A stretch of 64,000 bases of DNA from Agapetus fuscipes. Its lineage: Eukaryota > Arthropoda > Insecta > Trichoptera > Glossosomatidae. The stretch spans positions 1-64,000 of the forward strand of contig CATOGX010000079.1 in assembly GCA_951799405.1 (NCBI GenBank). The letters are read 5' to 3'. This document shows, in pieces, positions 54,759 to 64,000 of this stretch (the stretch's first letter is position 1; every line of letters starts with the position of its first letter). Both the position numbers and the translations under genes were made by a program. The notes beneath the pieces are model-generated. The model made no database searches. It was not told the origin of the DNA and was given only the letters and a program-made list of their open reading frames with translations.

Positions 54759-56546
54759 ATGGCGGATGCTTTAACAAGAACTTTGGTTATATTGAAAGAA
54801 AAACAAAAGGTTTATTTTGAAAGAATAAATAATTTATATAAACTAGGAAAAAATGTTTCTAATTTTGCATCCAGAGAGAATAGTAATTTTTTATCGGCTT
54901 CCAAGGATGCAGGAAGCTGGGTTAAAAAGTACGAAGATTTGATAGATCAAATAAATGCACTTTCTTTAGAGATAGACCCAGAGGCAAAGGTAAATTATCA
55001 ATCACTTATGGCCTTTGAAGAACTTTATAGTAAAATAATGGATGTTAGGGAAAGAATTTTAAAAACCGAAACACCACATGTATCGACTCAAAGTGGGCCT
55101 AGATATGAGGTGAAATTACCACCCATACAAATTCCTTTGTTTGATGGGAATCCAAAAAATTGGTCACGATTTTTTGAATCCTTTAAGGCAAACGTCCATC
55201 TAAATACAGGGTTGTCAGACGCCCAAAGAGTGCAATATTTAACAGGCAACTTGACGGGAAAGGCAGCGAACATATTTTCGGGAATTGTACCGTCAGCGGA
55301 AACCTATAACGTGGTCTGGGACAGTCTTGTTAAAAAATATCAGGATAAACGTGCGCTAGGAACATATTACATAAATAATATCCTTGATTTAAAAAAGGCC
55401 GATCACACGGCTGCTGGTCTTGATGCCTTTATTGAGAAGTATGCTGCTTCCATTGCAGCATTAAAGCAATTAGGTATTACAGATGTGGGAGATTTTCTTT
55501 TATTTAATTGCGCTATGCGTAAATTGAATTCGTCTACAGTTATGGCATTCGAGCTTTCACTGAAAGACATCGAAATACCTTCTTGTCAGAATCTTATCAG
55601 TTTTGTTCAACAACAGGTCAAAATTTTGGAAAGATCGCACGTAAATGAATCGAAGTCGGTTTCCGAAGCTTGCCATTCGAATACACGCGTGAGGAATAAT
55701 ACGACAAAATCTGTAAGTGGACGTGCGTTCCTCGCAAGTGGTAGAGTGTCTACTGGGGACACTCTCTCTTGCGTTTTGTGTAAACGAAACGACCATAATA
55801 AATTACATAAATGTGTGAAATTTAAGAGCTATTCTCCTAAGGAAAGGTATGAATTTATTAAATCAAAACGGGGTTGCGTTCGTTGTTTGAGTGTTGCCCA
55901 CTGGTCTCATTGTACTGAGACAGGAACTTGTCAAATTTGTAATAAGGGACATCATACCCTTCTGCATTTTGACGACAATGAAAATAAGGCCAGACGAGTA
56001 GTCAAGAATGCTGAGCAGGGACATCGGCTGTCGCACTCAGGTGATGATATGCAAGGGTCGGGTGTACCCTCGGTTTCTTTAAGTGCAAATGCTCGGGTGA
56101 ATGCGAGCACGGTGCTGTTGGCTACGGCACAGGTTTTTGCATGGTCAAATTGCAAGAAAAATAAGATGATAGTTAGATGTCTTGTTGATAATGGTTCTCA
56201 AAACCATTTGATAACATTAGAATGTTGTAGAAATATGAATTTACATATTGTTCCTCTAAATAATTCAGTAATTAGAGGAATCGGTCTTTCTGCACGACCG
56301 ATACATGGATGTGTCAATTTTGAAATACAATCGAGGTACAATCCTCAAAATACTTACAAGGTTAACGCGTTAGTGGTGGATCAGATCACGGATCAGTTAC
56401 CTTCTAGGTACATTGATAACAGTGATATGACTTATTTAAAGGACATTTCAATGGCTGATTTATCCTGGAATGTCCCTGGAGTTGTGGACATTGTGTTGGG
56501 TGCTGCGGTGCACAATTATTCCCTTTCATCTATTTGGGTAAAATAA
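54759..56546 (+). pseudogene. BEL gag and aspartic protease
   Basis: 595 open codons from ATG 54759. Residues about 110-290 form the DUF1759-type gag domain (LPPIQIPLFDGNPKNWSRFF, YLTGNLTGKAANIF). Two zinc-knuckle-like Cys/His clusters follow (CVLCKRNDHNKLHKC; GCVRCLSVAHWSHC and CQICNKGHHTLLH). The protease begins at about residue 470 with RCLVDNGSQNHLI (catalytic Asp in DNGS). The frame ends in TAA at 56544-56546, soon after DIVLGAAVHNYSL, whereas BEL elements normally read on into RT. I read this as a frameshift in this copy. Confidence 0.88.
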
Positions 56547-58945
56547 TAGAGTCAAAGTCGAAAGCGCCACCTGCATTATTGACGTCCTTTGGCTATGTAT
56601 TGATGGGAGATTGTCCAAAGAGTGTTTCAGCTGCAGACAGTTGTCACGAATCTTTTTCTGCATTGGCTGTAAAAGATGCGGATTTATTATTACACAAGTT
56701 CTGGGAGTTGGAAGAAATCCCAGTGAAAAAGTTCTTAAGTCCAGATGAGACAGCGTGCAAAAACTCCTTTGTATCTTCTGTGACTAAAGACGAGGTAGGT
56801 CGTTACTCTGTTGCTCTACCCTTTTGTGCTGATCCTGAAAATTTGGGCAACTCACGAAATACTGCATATCGGCGTTTCTTGTTATTAGAAAGAAAGTTTA
56901 AGCAGTTACCGAGTCTGCAGGAGAATTATAATTCGGTAATAAATGACTACATTCAAAAAGGATATCTCTCTGAAGTTGCAGAGTCAGATATTGGTGAACA
57001 TGGATATTATATTCCTCACCACGCTGTAGTGCGTCAAGACAAACCTATGCCTCGCATTGTTTTAGATGCTAGTGCGAAAACGCATACTGGGTTGTCACTC
57101 AATGACGTACTACATTCTGGGCCAAATTTACAGGCTGATTTGTTTCTCCTTTTATTAGATTTTAGGCTGTTTCCTGTCGCGATGACAGCAGATGTACAGC
57201 AGATGTATTTGCAGGTTGGTGTATTTGTTGACCACCGTAGATATTTGAGAATATTATTTCGTTTTTCTGAAAAGGAGAAAGTTCGAACCTTTCAATTTAA
57301 TAGGGTTCCATTTGGATTAAAGTGTAGTCCTTTCTTGGCCATGCGATCTGTGCGTCAGTTGGCATCGGACATGGCTGAACGTCTTCCGGAAGCCGCCAAA
57401 GTATCTGGAGCTAGGTTTTATATGGATGACCTGGTTCAGTCTGTGGCAGATGAGGCTTCGGCTGTTTCTCTGGCAAAAGATCTCGTAGCTTTGTTCAAGT
57501 ATGGTGGCATGGATCTGGTAAAATGGTCAAGCAACTCATCTTATCTTTTAGATAGTCTTCCTAACTCACATAGAGGTTCCATAAAATTTGATGATGATAA
57601 AGGCGTAACTTTAAAAGTATTAGAGTTGTCTTGGGATCCAGTTAAGGATAATTTTTTCTTTACTTCGAATGACTTTCAGCAAAAATGCACGAAGCGATCT
57701 ATTTTGTCAGTTGTAGCTCGTTTGTTCGATGTTTTGGGCTTAGTCGCACCAGTTATACTGGCTGCAAAGCTTCTCATCAAAGAGCTATGGCGTGCCAACA
57801 TCGGTTGGGATGACTCTCCGCCTGATGCTTTAATTCGACGTTTTTCGAGTATAACACAAGAACTTCCGTTGCTCGCTACTTTAAAAATTCCTAGGCACAT
57901 CGGTGTGACTAGCTCAACCAAAGTATTATTAGTAGGTTTTTGTGATGCTAGTCTGAATGGTTACGGTTGTGTCATATATGTACATACAACTGACATGGAT
58001 GGAAATATTTCTGTCAGGTTGTTGTGCTCAAAATCTAAGGTATCTCCCACCAAGATTACGACATTAGCACGTTTAGAGTTGTGCGCTGCTGTTTTATTGT
58101 CAAAGATGTTAAAACTTGTGATCGAGATGTATCGTGATCGGATTCATATAACTGATGTATATGCTTTTTCTGATTCAACGATTGCGTTGGCTTGGATTTG
58201 CTCTTCTCCACATCGTTGGTCAATTTTTGTAGGAAATAGAGTCGCTCAGTGTCAGGAGAATTTACCCCCTCAGAACTTTTATCACATCTCAGGGGACGAG
58301 AACCCAAGCGACTGTGTTTCACGTGGTATGTTACCATCTCAATTAATTTCTCATAGTTTATGGTGGAATGGTCCGCTGTGGCTTCAACGCCCTTCGGATG
58401 AATGGCCGATTCAAAGATTCTCCTCGTCCGATGCGTTAGAAATTCCTGAACAGGCAACTGTACTGACAGCCATTGTAGTACATGTCGACTCTATGATTTT
58501 ATATGACTTAGCACAACGAACTTCTTCGTGGAATAAATTAATTCGAATTACAGTTTACATCCTTCGCTTTATAAATAAATTTAAATCACTGTTGCCTCTT
58601 ATTGAATGCATGTCCCATGCTGAGGTTAAGTTAATACAGACAATACAAACTGTTCATTTTTCGGACGATATTAAGTTGATAAAAGATAACAAGTTACCAT
58701 CGAAAAAGCTGCGTAATCTATCGATTTTTCTAGATCAGGAAGGTACGTTACGAGTTGGAGGTCGGCTTTCACGGTCTGATTTACCCTTTGAAGCTAGACA
58801 TCCAGCTTTACTTCCGAAACATGACTCAGTGGTGAACTTAATAATTAAACATTTTCACGAATCCAACTGTCATACCGGTCCAGGACTTTTGATGTCTATC
58901 ATACGACAAAGGTTTTGGATATTGGATGCGAGCACAAACTCGTAA
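56547..58945 (+). pseudogene. BEL reverse transcriptase and RNase H
   Basis: The frame is open from 56534 without a convincing start codon, in keeping with a shifted continuation of gag-pro. It holds the Pao-type RT: YIPHHAVVRQDKPMPRIVLD, AMTADVQQMYLQV, QFNRVPFGLKCSPFLAMR and FYMDDLVQSV (active-site YMDD). The RNase H-like region begins near GFCDASLNGYGCVIYV (Asp), with RLELCAAVLLSKM (Glu) and AFSDSTIALAWI (Asp). The integrase zinc-binding region begins near HPALLPKHDSVVNLIIKHFH. The frame stops at 58945 where the integrase continues in another frame. Confidence 0.9.
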
Positions 58946-59942
58946 ATGCAATATTTGCTTCCGAGTGAACCCGTCGCACCCTACGCCAAAGATGGCGGAC
59001 TTGCCTGCCTGTCGCATAGCAGAAGCTAAAGCATTTGTGCATACGGGGGTAGATTATGCGGGGCCTTTAAAAATACTTCTTACGCGACGACGTGGACAAC
59101 ATGCTCAAAAGGCATATATCTGCCTGTTTGTTTGTCTAGTGACCAAGGCGGTGCATATTGAGCTCGCAACTGATCTGTCGAGTGCCTGTTTTATAGCTGC
59201 ATTTAAGCGTTTTATCTCTCGTCGTGGGCCAGTTTCCTTTATGTATTCGGACAACGGCACAAATTTTGTTGGGGCTCGTGCCCAATTAGATGAGATATAT
59301 AATCTTTTACAAAATTCACAGCATAATGTCCGAATGAAGCGAGAACTTGAGGCGTATAAAATAGAGTGGAAAATGATTCCCCCTCGAGCTCCTCACTTCG
59401 GAGCTTTATGGGAATCAAATATTAAGAGTTTGAAAACTCATCTGTATCGAGTGATAGGGAATCAGTTGCTCACATATGAGGAGATGCAAACGGTGTTGAC
59501 TCAAATCGAGAGTATCATGAATTCTAGACCACTAAGTGTCATCAGTTCTGATCCTCACCCTGACGTTATAACTCCTGCGCATTTCTTGATGTCCACTCCC
59601 TTAAAACATCTGCCTGCTTCTGAGCTACCTGACACACCAGTTAATCTTACTCAGCGTAAAAATCTCCTGGATCAAATCGTGTCATCTTACTGGAAGCGAT
59701 GGAGGGTAGAATACCTGCACACTTTGCAGGTCAGATAAAAATGGCAAACCGATGTTAATGCAATTCAGGTAGGGACTGTTGTACTGATTGGGCAAGAGGA
59801 CGCTCCTCCTTTGTCCTGGCCTCTGGGAATCATCACCAAGGTTTTCCCTGGGGATGATGGCGTGATTCGAGTAGCCACAGTAAAGACTGAGCAAGGTTTT
59901 TACAAACGTCCGGTCGTCAAACTCTACCCATTGCCGACACAA
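58926..59942 (+). pseudogene. BEL integrase with C-terminal domain
   Basis: CNICFR completes the HHCC zinc finger. The rve core has Asp in GVDYAGPLK, Asp in YSDNGTNFVG and Glu in FGALWESNIKSLK, the D,D-35-E set. MNSRPLS and TPAHFLM follow, typical of BEL. An in-frame TAA at 59736-59738 interrupts the frame. The same frame then continues to 59942 with the C-terminal domain (VGTVVLIGQEDAPPLSWPLG, RPVVKLYPL). Integrase would join the cDNA copy to the chromosome. Confidence 0.9.
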
Positions 59943-60291
59943 TAGATTACTATTTAATTTCGTCTACTGAGTTAGAAGATCTCTACCATTGTACATATTT
60001 ACCATGTTTAGAATTAATCTTATGCTTTACTACTAAGCTTATCTGTTAGAACATGTTAAATCTAGCTTATTATATTGTCTTAAGATTTTTGTGTCTAACC
60101 TGCTTACTTGTAGGCATACTTATTATATTAATTATATTAAGTTTCTCTAGTTTAAGATTTTCAAACATTGATTGTAATTATACCTATATATCATTTCTCG
60201 AATATTGTTTGTAAAAATCGACATGGTTTCTTTGAATATCTGGTTTGTGTTGCAAAGCTTTTAACTTTAAGTCTTTGCAAAGGGGGGTGTA
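59943..60291 (+). other. BEL 3' untranslated region and polypurine tract
   Basis: AT-rich and non-coding. GCAAAGGGGGGTGTA (60278-60291) immediately before the 3' LTR is the polypurine tract that primes plus-strand synthesis. Confidence 0.8.
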
Positions 60292-60882
60292 TGGTGACGC
60301 ACAATTGAGCGTCATCTGTTTTATTTTTAATTAATTAGTCTAAGAAGCGAATTTCATGTTGGTCTGTCACAATCTGAAAAAAGTGCGGATAAAAATCGCA
60401 AGATGTCGGTATCAACTTTTTTGACATCTGAGCAACGTGAGATTAGCAAGAATTGAAGACTTCCATTTCCGTCGTGTTCGCAAGTAGACACGTTTTTATA
60501 TGTCTCTCGACCGATTTGAAATTTAACCGTAAAAATCTGTGAGTGAGTGTGATTGTTTTACATATAACTTGCAAGTGTGGCAGTTTGTGAACAGAGCTCA
60601 GCACCACAGGATCCTGAGAAAACGAGCATCATCTTGGACCAGCAGAGCACAATTTGAGGTGAGTGGCGGTCCTTTGATTTTCGCTTCTTTGGTACGGGAA
60701 AGTCGTCCAACATTGAAAGCCACCTATTGAAGGTTGGCTTTTGTTTGAGAGAGAAAATACCATAGGCACTAGATCTATGTATTTCATATCTCGCATTGGA
60801 GAATACGTTGCAGTTTCTCCATTTGTTGTTTTTTTGTAGTTATATACCCCCTGAGGGGCAAAACTTACACCTTGCCCCTCCA
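60292..60882 (+). repeat. 3' LTR of the BEL element
   Basis: Same length as the 5' LTR. The differences I see by eye are CACG here versus CCCG (about 60490 / 53802) and GGTGAG versus GGTTAG (about 60660 / 53972). Confidence 0.95.
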
Positions 60883-60934
60883 GTAAGCGTTGCCGGTTTT
60901 TTAAATGTACCTAACTATAACCATTTGTCGGTGT

Positions 60935-61200
60935 TATGGCCGCGGGGGCCAAGCGGCCGATCGTTCTAGCTTATTTGAAATGGAATAACGTTGGTTCGAT
61001 CCCCGCTTGGGTCACTTGACTTTAACTTTGACCCTGGTTCAACAGATGTTATTGGGTAATTATTAATTAATAATTCATTAATATAAACAATAATGAATTA
61101 TTATTGATGATATTAAAACCTGTTTTTGGCCAGGCAGAATAGGTTGGTGAATTGCATTCCTCTTCACAAATCTATTTTTTTTTTAAAAAGAAAAAAAACT
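60935..61200 (+). mobile_element. tRNA-derived SINE, Ser/Leu-like head (copy 2)
   Basis: TGTTATGGCCGCGGGGGCCA (A box region), GTTGGTTCGATCCCCGC (B box), then a body and the TAATTAATAATT tail block. Matches the reverse of 16142-16425. Confidence 0.65.
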
Positions 61201-61677
61201 AACTATAACTAAGTTGCAAGGAAATGTAACATTGGGGATTCACATTAAATGAATTCTCACAAGCAGACACGTACAAGTTCGCGCTTGCGCATGCTGCATG
61301 TGAACCTACAATATAGAAACCAAGTCTCAAATGGACAAACACTTTGCAGCTCTTGCCGACCTTCTGTAGTTCAGGTGGTAGCACTTCGGACTCGTAACTG
61401 GAAGGTCGTGGGTTCGAATCCCGGCGGAGCACAAAAAATATATAGTTTATATTTTCAAATTTGCTCTTAGCTGGGTTGAAAAATTCATAAAACTTTACCA
61501 AAGACCGGTCATCAAAAGGTCCACCCAACCTTACAACAACTGGGTCTTGCTTGAGAATTAGCGCTTTCTACAGCGACGACCAAGCTCGTAGAGGGCTCTT
61601 GCGGTGTGATACACACAAAAACAGCGCTCACCAAATAAATCAGCCTAATTTAATTTTAATTCCCTGAAACAGGGGTG
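61201..61677 (-). repeat. Repeat A copy split by the tRNA-Thr-like SINE
   Basis: 61201-61363 ends TCTTGCCGACCTT and 61660-61677 resumes TTCCCTGAAACAGGGG, so the SINE entered repeat A. Confidence 0.75.
61364..61659 (+). mobile_element. tRNA-Thr-like SINE, copy 2
   Basis: Head CTGTAGTTCAGGTGGTAGCA, anticodon-arm region CGGACTCGTAACTGG, B box GGGTTCGAATCCCG. The body and the CAGCCTAATTTAATTTTAA end match copy 1. Confidence 0.8.
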
Positions 61678-61798
61678 ACATTGGCAAAGATTGATTTTCG
61701 AGTGAATGATTGTCAAACAATTCTGAAAATCAAGTAAAAGCACCATCGTATAAAAATACAGGACCGATCCTGTTTATTTTATACACGGCCGACATTGA

Positions 61799-61915
61799 GA
61801 GCATAAGCCTTGCAACTCTTGCCGTCCTTCCCTGAAACAGGGGTGACATTGGCAAAGTGAACCAATTTTTATATTATGGGTGGTCAGCCGCATAACAACC
61901 TATAAGTCAAGGAAC
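61799..61915 (-). repeat. Repeat A end (and its duplicate at 62379-62495)
   Basis: AAGCCTTGCAACTCTTGCCG through AACAACCTATAAGTCAAGG. Confidence 0.75.
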
Positions 61916-61943
61916 ATACATGACAAATTACATTTTTTAAAAT

Positions 61944-62239
61944 CTGTAGTTCAGGTGGTAGCACTTCGGACTCGTAACTGGAAGGTCGTGGGTTCGAATC
62001 CCGGCGGAGCACAAAAAATATATAGTTTATATTTTCAAATTTGCTCTTAGCTGGGTTGAAAAATTCATAAAACTTTACCAAAGACCGGTCATCAAAAGGT
62101 CCACCCAACCTTACAACAACTGGGTCTTGCTTGAGAATTAGCGCTTTCTACAGCGACGACCAAGCTCGTAGAGGGCTCTTGCGGTGTGATACACACAAAA
62201 ACAGCGCTCACCAAATAAATCAGCCTAATTTAATTTTAA
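61944..62239 (+). mobile_element. tRNA-Thr-like SINE, copy 3 (from the duplication)
   Basis: Sequence as copy 2. It arose with the 580-bp duplication, not by its own insertion. Confidence 0.8.
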
Positions 62240-62582
62240 TTCCCTGAAACAGGGGTGACATTGGCAAAGATTGATTTTCGAGTGAATGATTGTCAAACAA
62301 TTCTGAAAATCAAGTAAAAGCACCATCGTATAAAAATACAGGACCGATCCTGTTTATTTTATACACGGCCGACATTGAGAGCATAAGCCTTGCAACTCTT
62401 GCCGTCCTTCCCTGAAACAGGGGTGACATTGGCAAAGTGAACCAATTTTTATATTATGGGTGGTCAGCCGCATAACAACCTATAAGTCAAGGAACATACA
62501 TGACAAATTACATTTTTTAAAATCAAAGAATAAAAATAACAATATATACATGGACATAAAAAACTAAATCATAAAACCAAAT

Positions 62583-63112
62583 TCACGATCGGAACCTCAC
62601 ACTGGGAGAGCAGTTGAATAACACGGTATCCTCCTCGTTTTTTGAACTTCGACAGATAAAGGCAATCAGGAGATGTTTACCATCAGGGGTGGTCAGGACC
62701 CTAGTTAACGCTTTTGTAATGTCTCGGGTTGACTATTGCTCAACGCTGTATCTAGGTCAGCCGAAAAAACAGTTCAGCCGGCTTCAATCTGCGCTGAACT
62801 CTGCAGCAAGACTCATACTCGGGATGTCCAAATTTAATCATATTACTCCATTGTTGAAAAATCTGCATTGGCTTCGTTTTCCGGAGAGAGTTGTCTACCG
62901 TGTTTGTCTGATGGTTTACAAAGCTGTCAATGGTACGGCTCCTTCATACTTGTCTGACATGTTCTCACCTGTTGAGATAGATTTAAGACGCCAAACTCTC
63001 AGATCTGCGGGGTGTGGGGTGGTTGACTTAGTCCAGCCATCACGTCAGACACGCACTAATTTTGCGGACCGTCGTTTTGTGGACCAATAAGGGGTTTGCG
63101 GGCCCAATGGAG
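62583..63112 (+). pseudogene. L2/CR1-like reverse transcriptase C-terminal fragment
   Basis: Starts near RNLTLGEQLNNTVSSSFF. It continues through IKAIRRCLPSGVVRTLVNAF, VMSRVDYCSTLYLGQPKKQ and SRQTRTNFADR, where a small insertion shifts the frame and gives a stop at about 63088. RFAGPMEWNR then appears in another frame. It is the same family as 20340-21565. It breaks exactly where R1-like sequence starts. Confidence 0.8.
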
Positions 63113-63897
63113 TGGAACAGACCCTGCAAGGCCGCGCTCTTCGGATCCTTTATGACTCAGTCTTCCTAGGTATTGCTGCGTACGCGTCAATATGCTGGGC
63201 GGACAAGTGCCTTTCAGGCAACACGCGCCGCGCAGTTCTTTCTGGTCAGAGACGGGCTCTGTTACTAATGACTAAAGCGTATAGAACGACCTCCACTGTG
63301 GCTCTTCCAGTCTTAGCGGGAGTCTTCCCACTAGATCTCCAGCTACAACTCTCAGCTGCCTTCGATCTTCTCAGACGCGGCCTTTCGGCGGCGATCGATA
63401 CCACAATTGTCGAACCTCCCGTGGGGCGCGTAACGCAAGCCGTTAAAGACACCCTTTTTTCCCTCGCGACACGGCAATGGCAGCGAGAGTGGAATAGTTC
63501 GGAGAAAAACATATTGTACTCTTTTTTCCCCTCCGTCGAGCAGCGCTTGGCTGCAAAGTGGCTTGTCCCGAACCACTTTACCAGCCAGTTTTTAACTTGC
63601 CACGAAAACTTTAAAGCCAAACTACACCAGCTGGGTATCCCATCCATCTTATCAGTAGAGTGCCCTTGCGGCGCCAGCTCCCAGGACGTGCCTCACATAT
63701 TATGGCACTATCCATTGCGACACTCTGATCGGGTTGCGCTCCTTGCTGCAGTACGGCCGGCCATTGGCCCAGTCGGTTACGCAGACTTTGTTGCTACAAA
63801 TCAAATTTCTCCGCTTTTGAGCGATTTTGCGCTTCATTTTGCCAAGCTGCATCCGCAGCGGATTCACAGTTATCCTGTCCTTAGATTTACATTATAA
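63113..63897 (+). pseudogene. R1-clade-like non-LTR element, C-terminal fragment
   Basis: The open frame starts inside the post-RT region: LYDSVFLGIAAYASICWAD, RRALLLMTKAYRTTSTVALP and VLAGVFPLDLQLQ, a block characteristic of R1/TRAS-type elements. Near the end is the cysteine motif CPCGASSQDVPHILWHYP (a CCHC-like finger with His at the third position). The protein ends FTL at 63897, leaving 100 bp of AT-rich 3' UTR to the window edge. RT and endonuclease are missing. No stop interrupts the remaining 260 codons. Confidence 0.75.
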
Positions 63898-64000
63898 TTA
63901 TTTCGTATTATGTGTATCATTATTCACGCTACTCGTGATCTAGCAACAATCCCACAAGGAGTGCCACCCGAGGTATGCTATTAGCTTCAGTAACATCGAA

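Larger units (their letters stand above)
53604..60882 (+). mobile_element. Complete BEL/Pao LTR retrotransposon, 7,279 bp
   Basis: Two 591-bp LTRs (53604-54194 and 60292-60882) start TGGTGACGCACAATTGAG and end TTGCCCCTCCA. I see about two differences between them by eye. GTAAG flanks the element on both sides (53599-53603, 60883-60887). A primer-binding-like TGGTCCTTCGAACCCC lies 2 bp after the 5' LTR, and the polypurine tract AAAGGGGGGTG precedes the 3' LTR. Gag, protease, RT, RNase H and integrase occur in BEL order. Coding is broken near 56540, near 58940 and at 59736, so it is young but probably not autonomous. Confidence 0.95.
53430..60905 (-). mobile_element. SINE family E copy split by the BEL element
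   Basis: 53430-53603 and 60883-60905 rejoin at GAAGGCTGAGTAAG / CGTTGCCGG, matching GCTGAGTAAG.CTTGCC in other copies. This gives the empty site of the BEL insertion. Confidence 0.75.
61364..62523 (+). repeat. 580-bp direct tandem duplication
   Basis: 61364-61943 and 61944-62523 look identical by eye. The unit contains the tRNA-Thr-like SINE, a piece of repeat A, a 50-bp inverted-repeat stretch (GATTTTCGAG ... AAAATCAAG), 40 bp of L2-like RT and another repeat A end. The L2-like piece (GATCCTGTTTATTTTATACA) corresponds to the plus-sense complement of 21308-21347. Confidence 0.9.

Noticed and set aside
61364..61435. Possible functional tRNA-Thr gene
   Set aside because: The anticodon stem pairs poorly, the head is followed by a conserved SINE body, and it recurs in the same form.

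Overview
The window reads as animal nuclear DNA, most probably insect. It has introns with GT/AG borders, long AT-rich non-coding stretches, and an arthropod-style mix of mobile elements: BEL/Pao and Gypsy LTR elements, Jockey-superfamily, L2/CR1-like, RTE-like and R1-like non-LTR elements, Helitrons, ISL2EU, Harbinger, hAT, mariner and several tRNA-derived SINEs. I could not fix the order; Lepidoptera is a weak guess. No bacterial genes, CRISPR arrays or rRNA genes are visible. All family calls come from reading motifs and comparing copies within the window, not from a database search.

One host gene is supported: a short-chain dehydrogenase/reductase on the + strand with exons at 16803-16999, 17495-17800 and 49143-49463. 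Its 5' exon lies outside the readable part. The exons join in one frame, so the intron between the last two is about 31.3 kb, and almost all of it is transposons.

Layout. 1-11.1 kb: repeat A tails, a decayed mariner, a decayed autonomous Helitron (minus strand, about 1.02-7.8 kb) split by an RTE-like insertion, a 5'-truncated non-LTR element, and a SAP-domain gag-pro fragment. 11.1-15.9 kb: the 3' end of the RTE-like element that is the source of repeat A, a minus-strand Jockey-superfamily element, a 412-bp LTR, and a second RTE-like scrap. 16.1-22.9 kb: a SINE, a MITE, two SDR exons, a solo BEL LTR, hAT pieces, a TA-flanked MITE and an L2-like element. 22.97-41.91 kb: a five-level nest. A deleted Gypsy element contains an RTE-like 3' end; this contains both a 3.7-kb hAT element and a head-to-tail Helitron array; the array contains a 6.4-kb ISL2EU element with two apparently intact genes; that element in turn carries repeat A copies. 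41.9-49.1 kb: a hAT fragment, a Harbinger deletion derivative, a second near-identical RTE-like copy, SINEs and a hAT MITE. 49.5-53.6 kb: mostly anonymous sequence with two striking tandem arrays. 53.604-60.882 kb: a complete, young BEL/Pao element (identical-length LTRs, 5-bp target duplication) whose coding region has three breaks. 60.9-64 kb: SINEs, an exact-looking 580-bp tandem duplication, and L2-like and R1-like fragments.

The most informative part is the nest. Related copies elsewhere in the window act as empty sites, so insertion boundaries can be read to the base: A|T insertion for the Helitron array, AT duplication for ISL2EU, 8-bp duplication for hAT. The best candidate for a working system is the ISL2EU element, which pairs a THAP-DDE transposase with a SWIM-YqaJ nuclease-like protein in convergent orientation.
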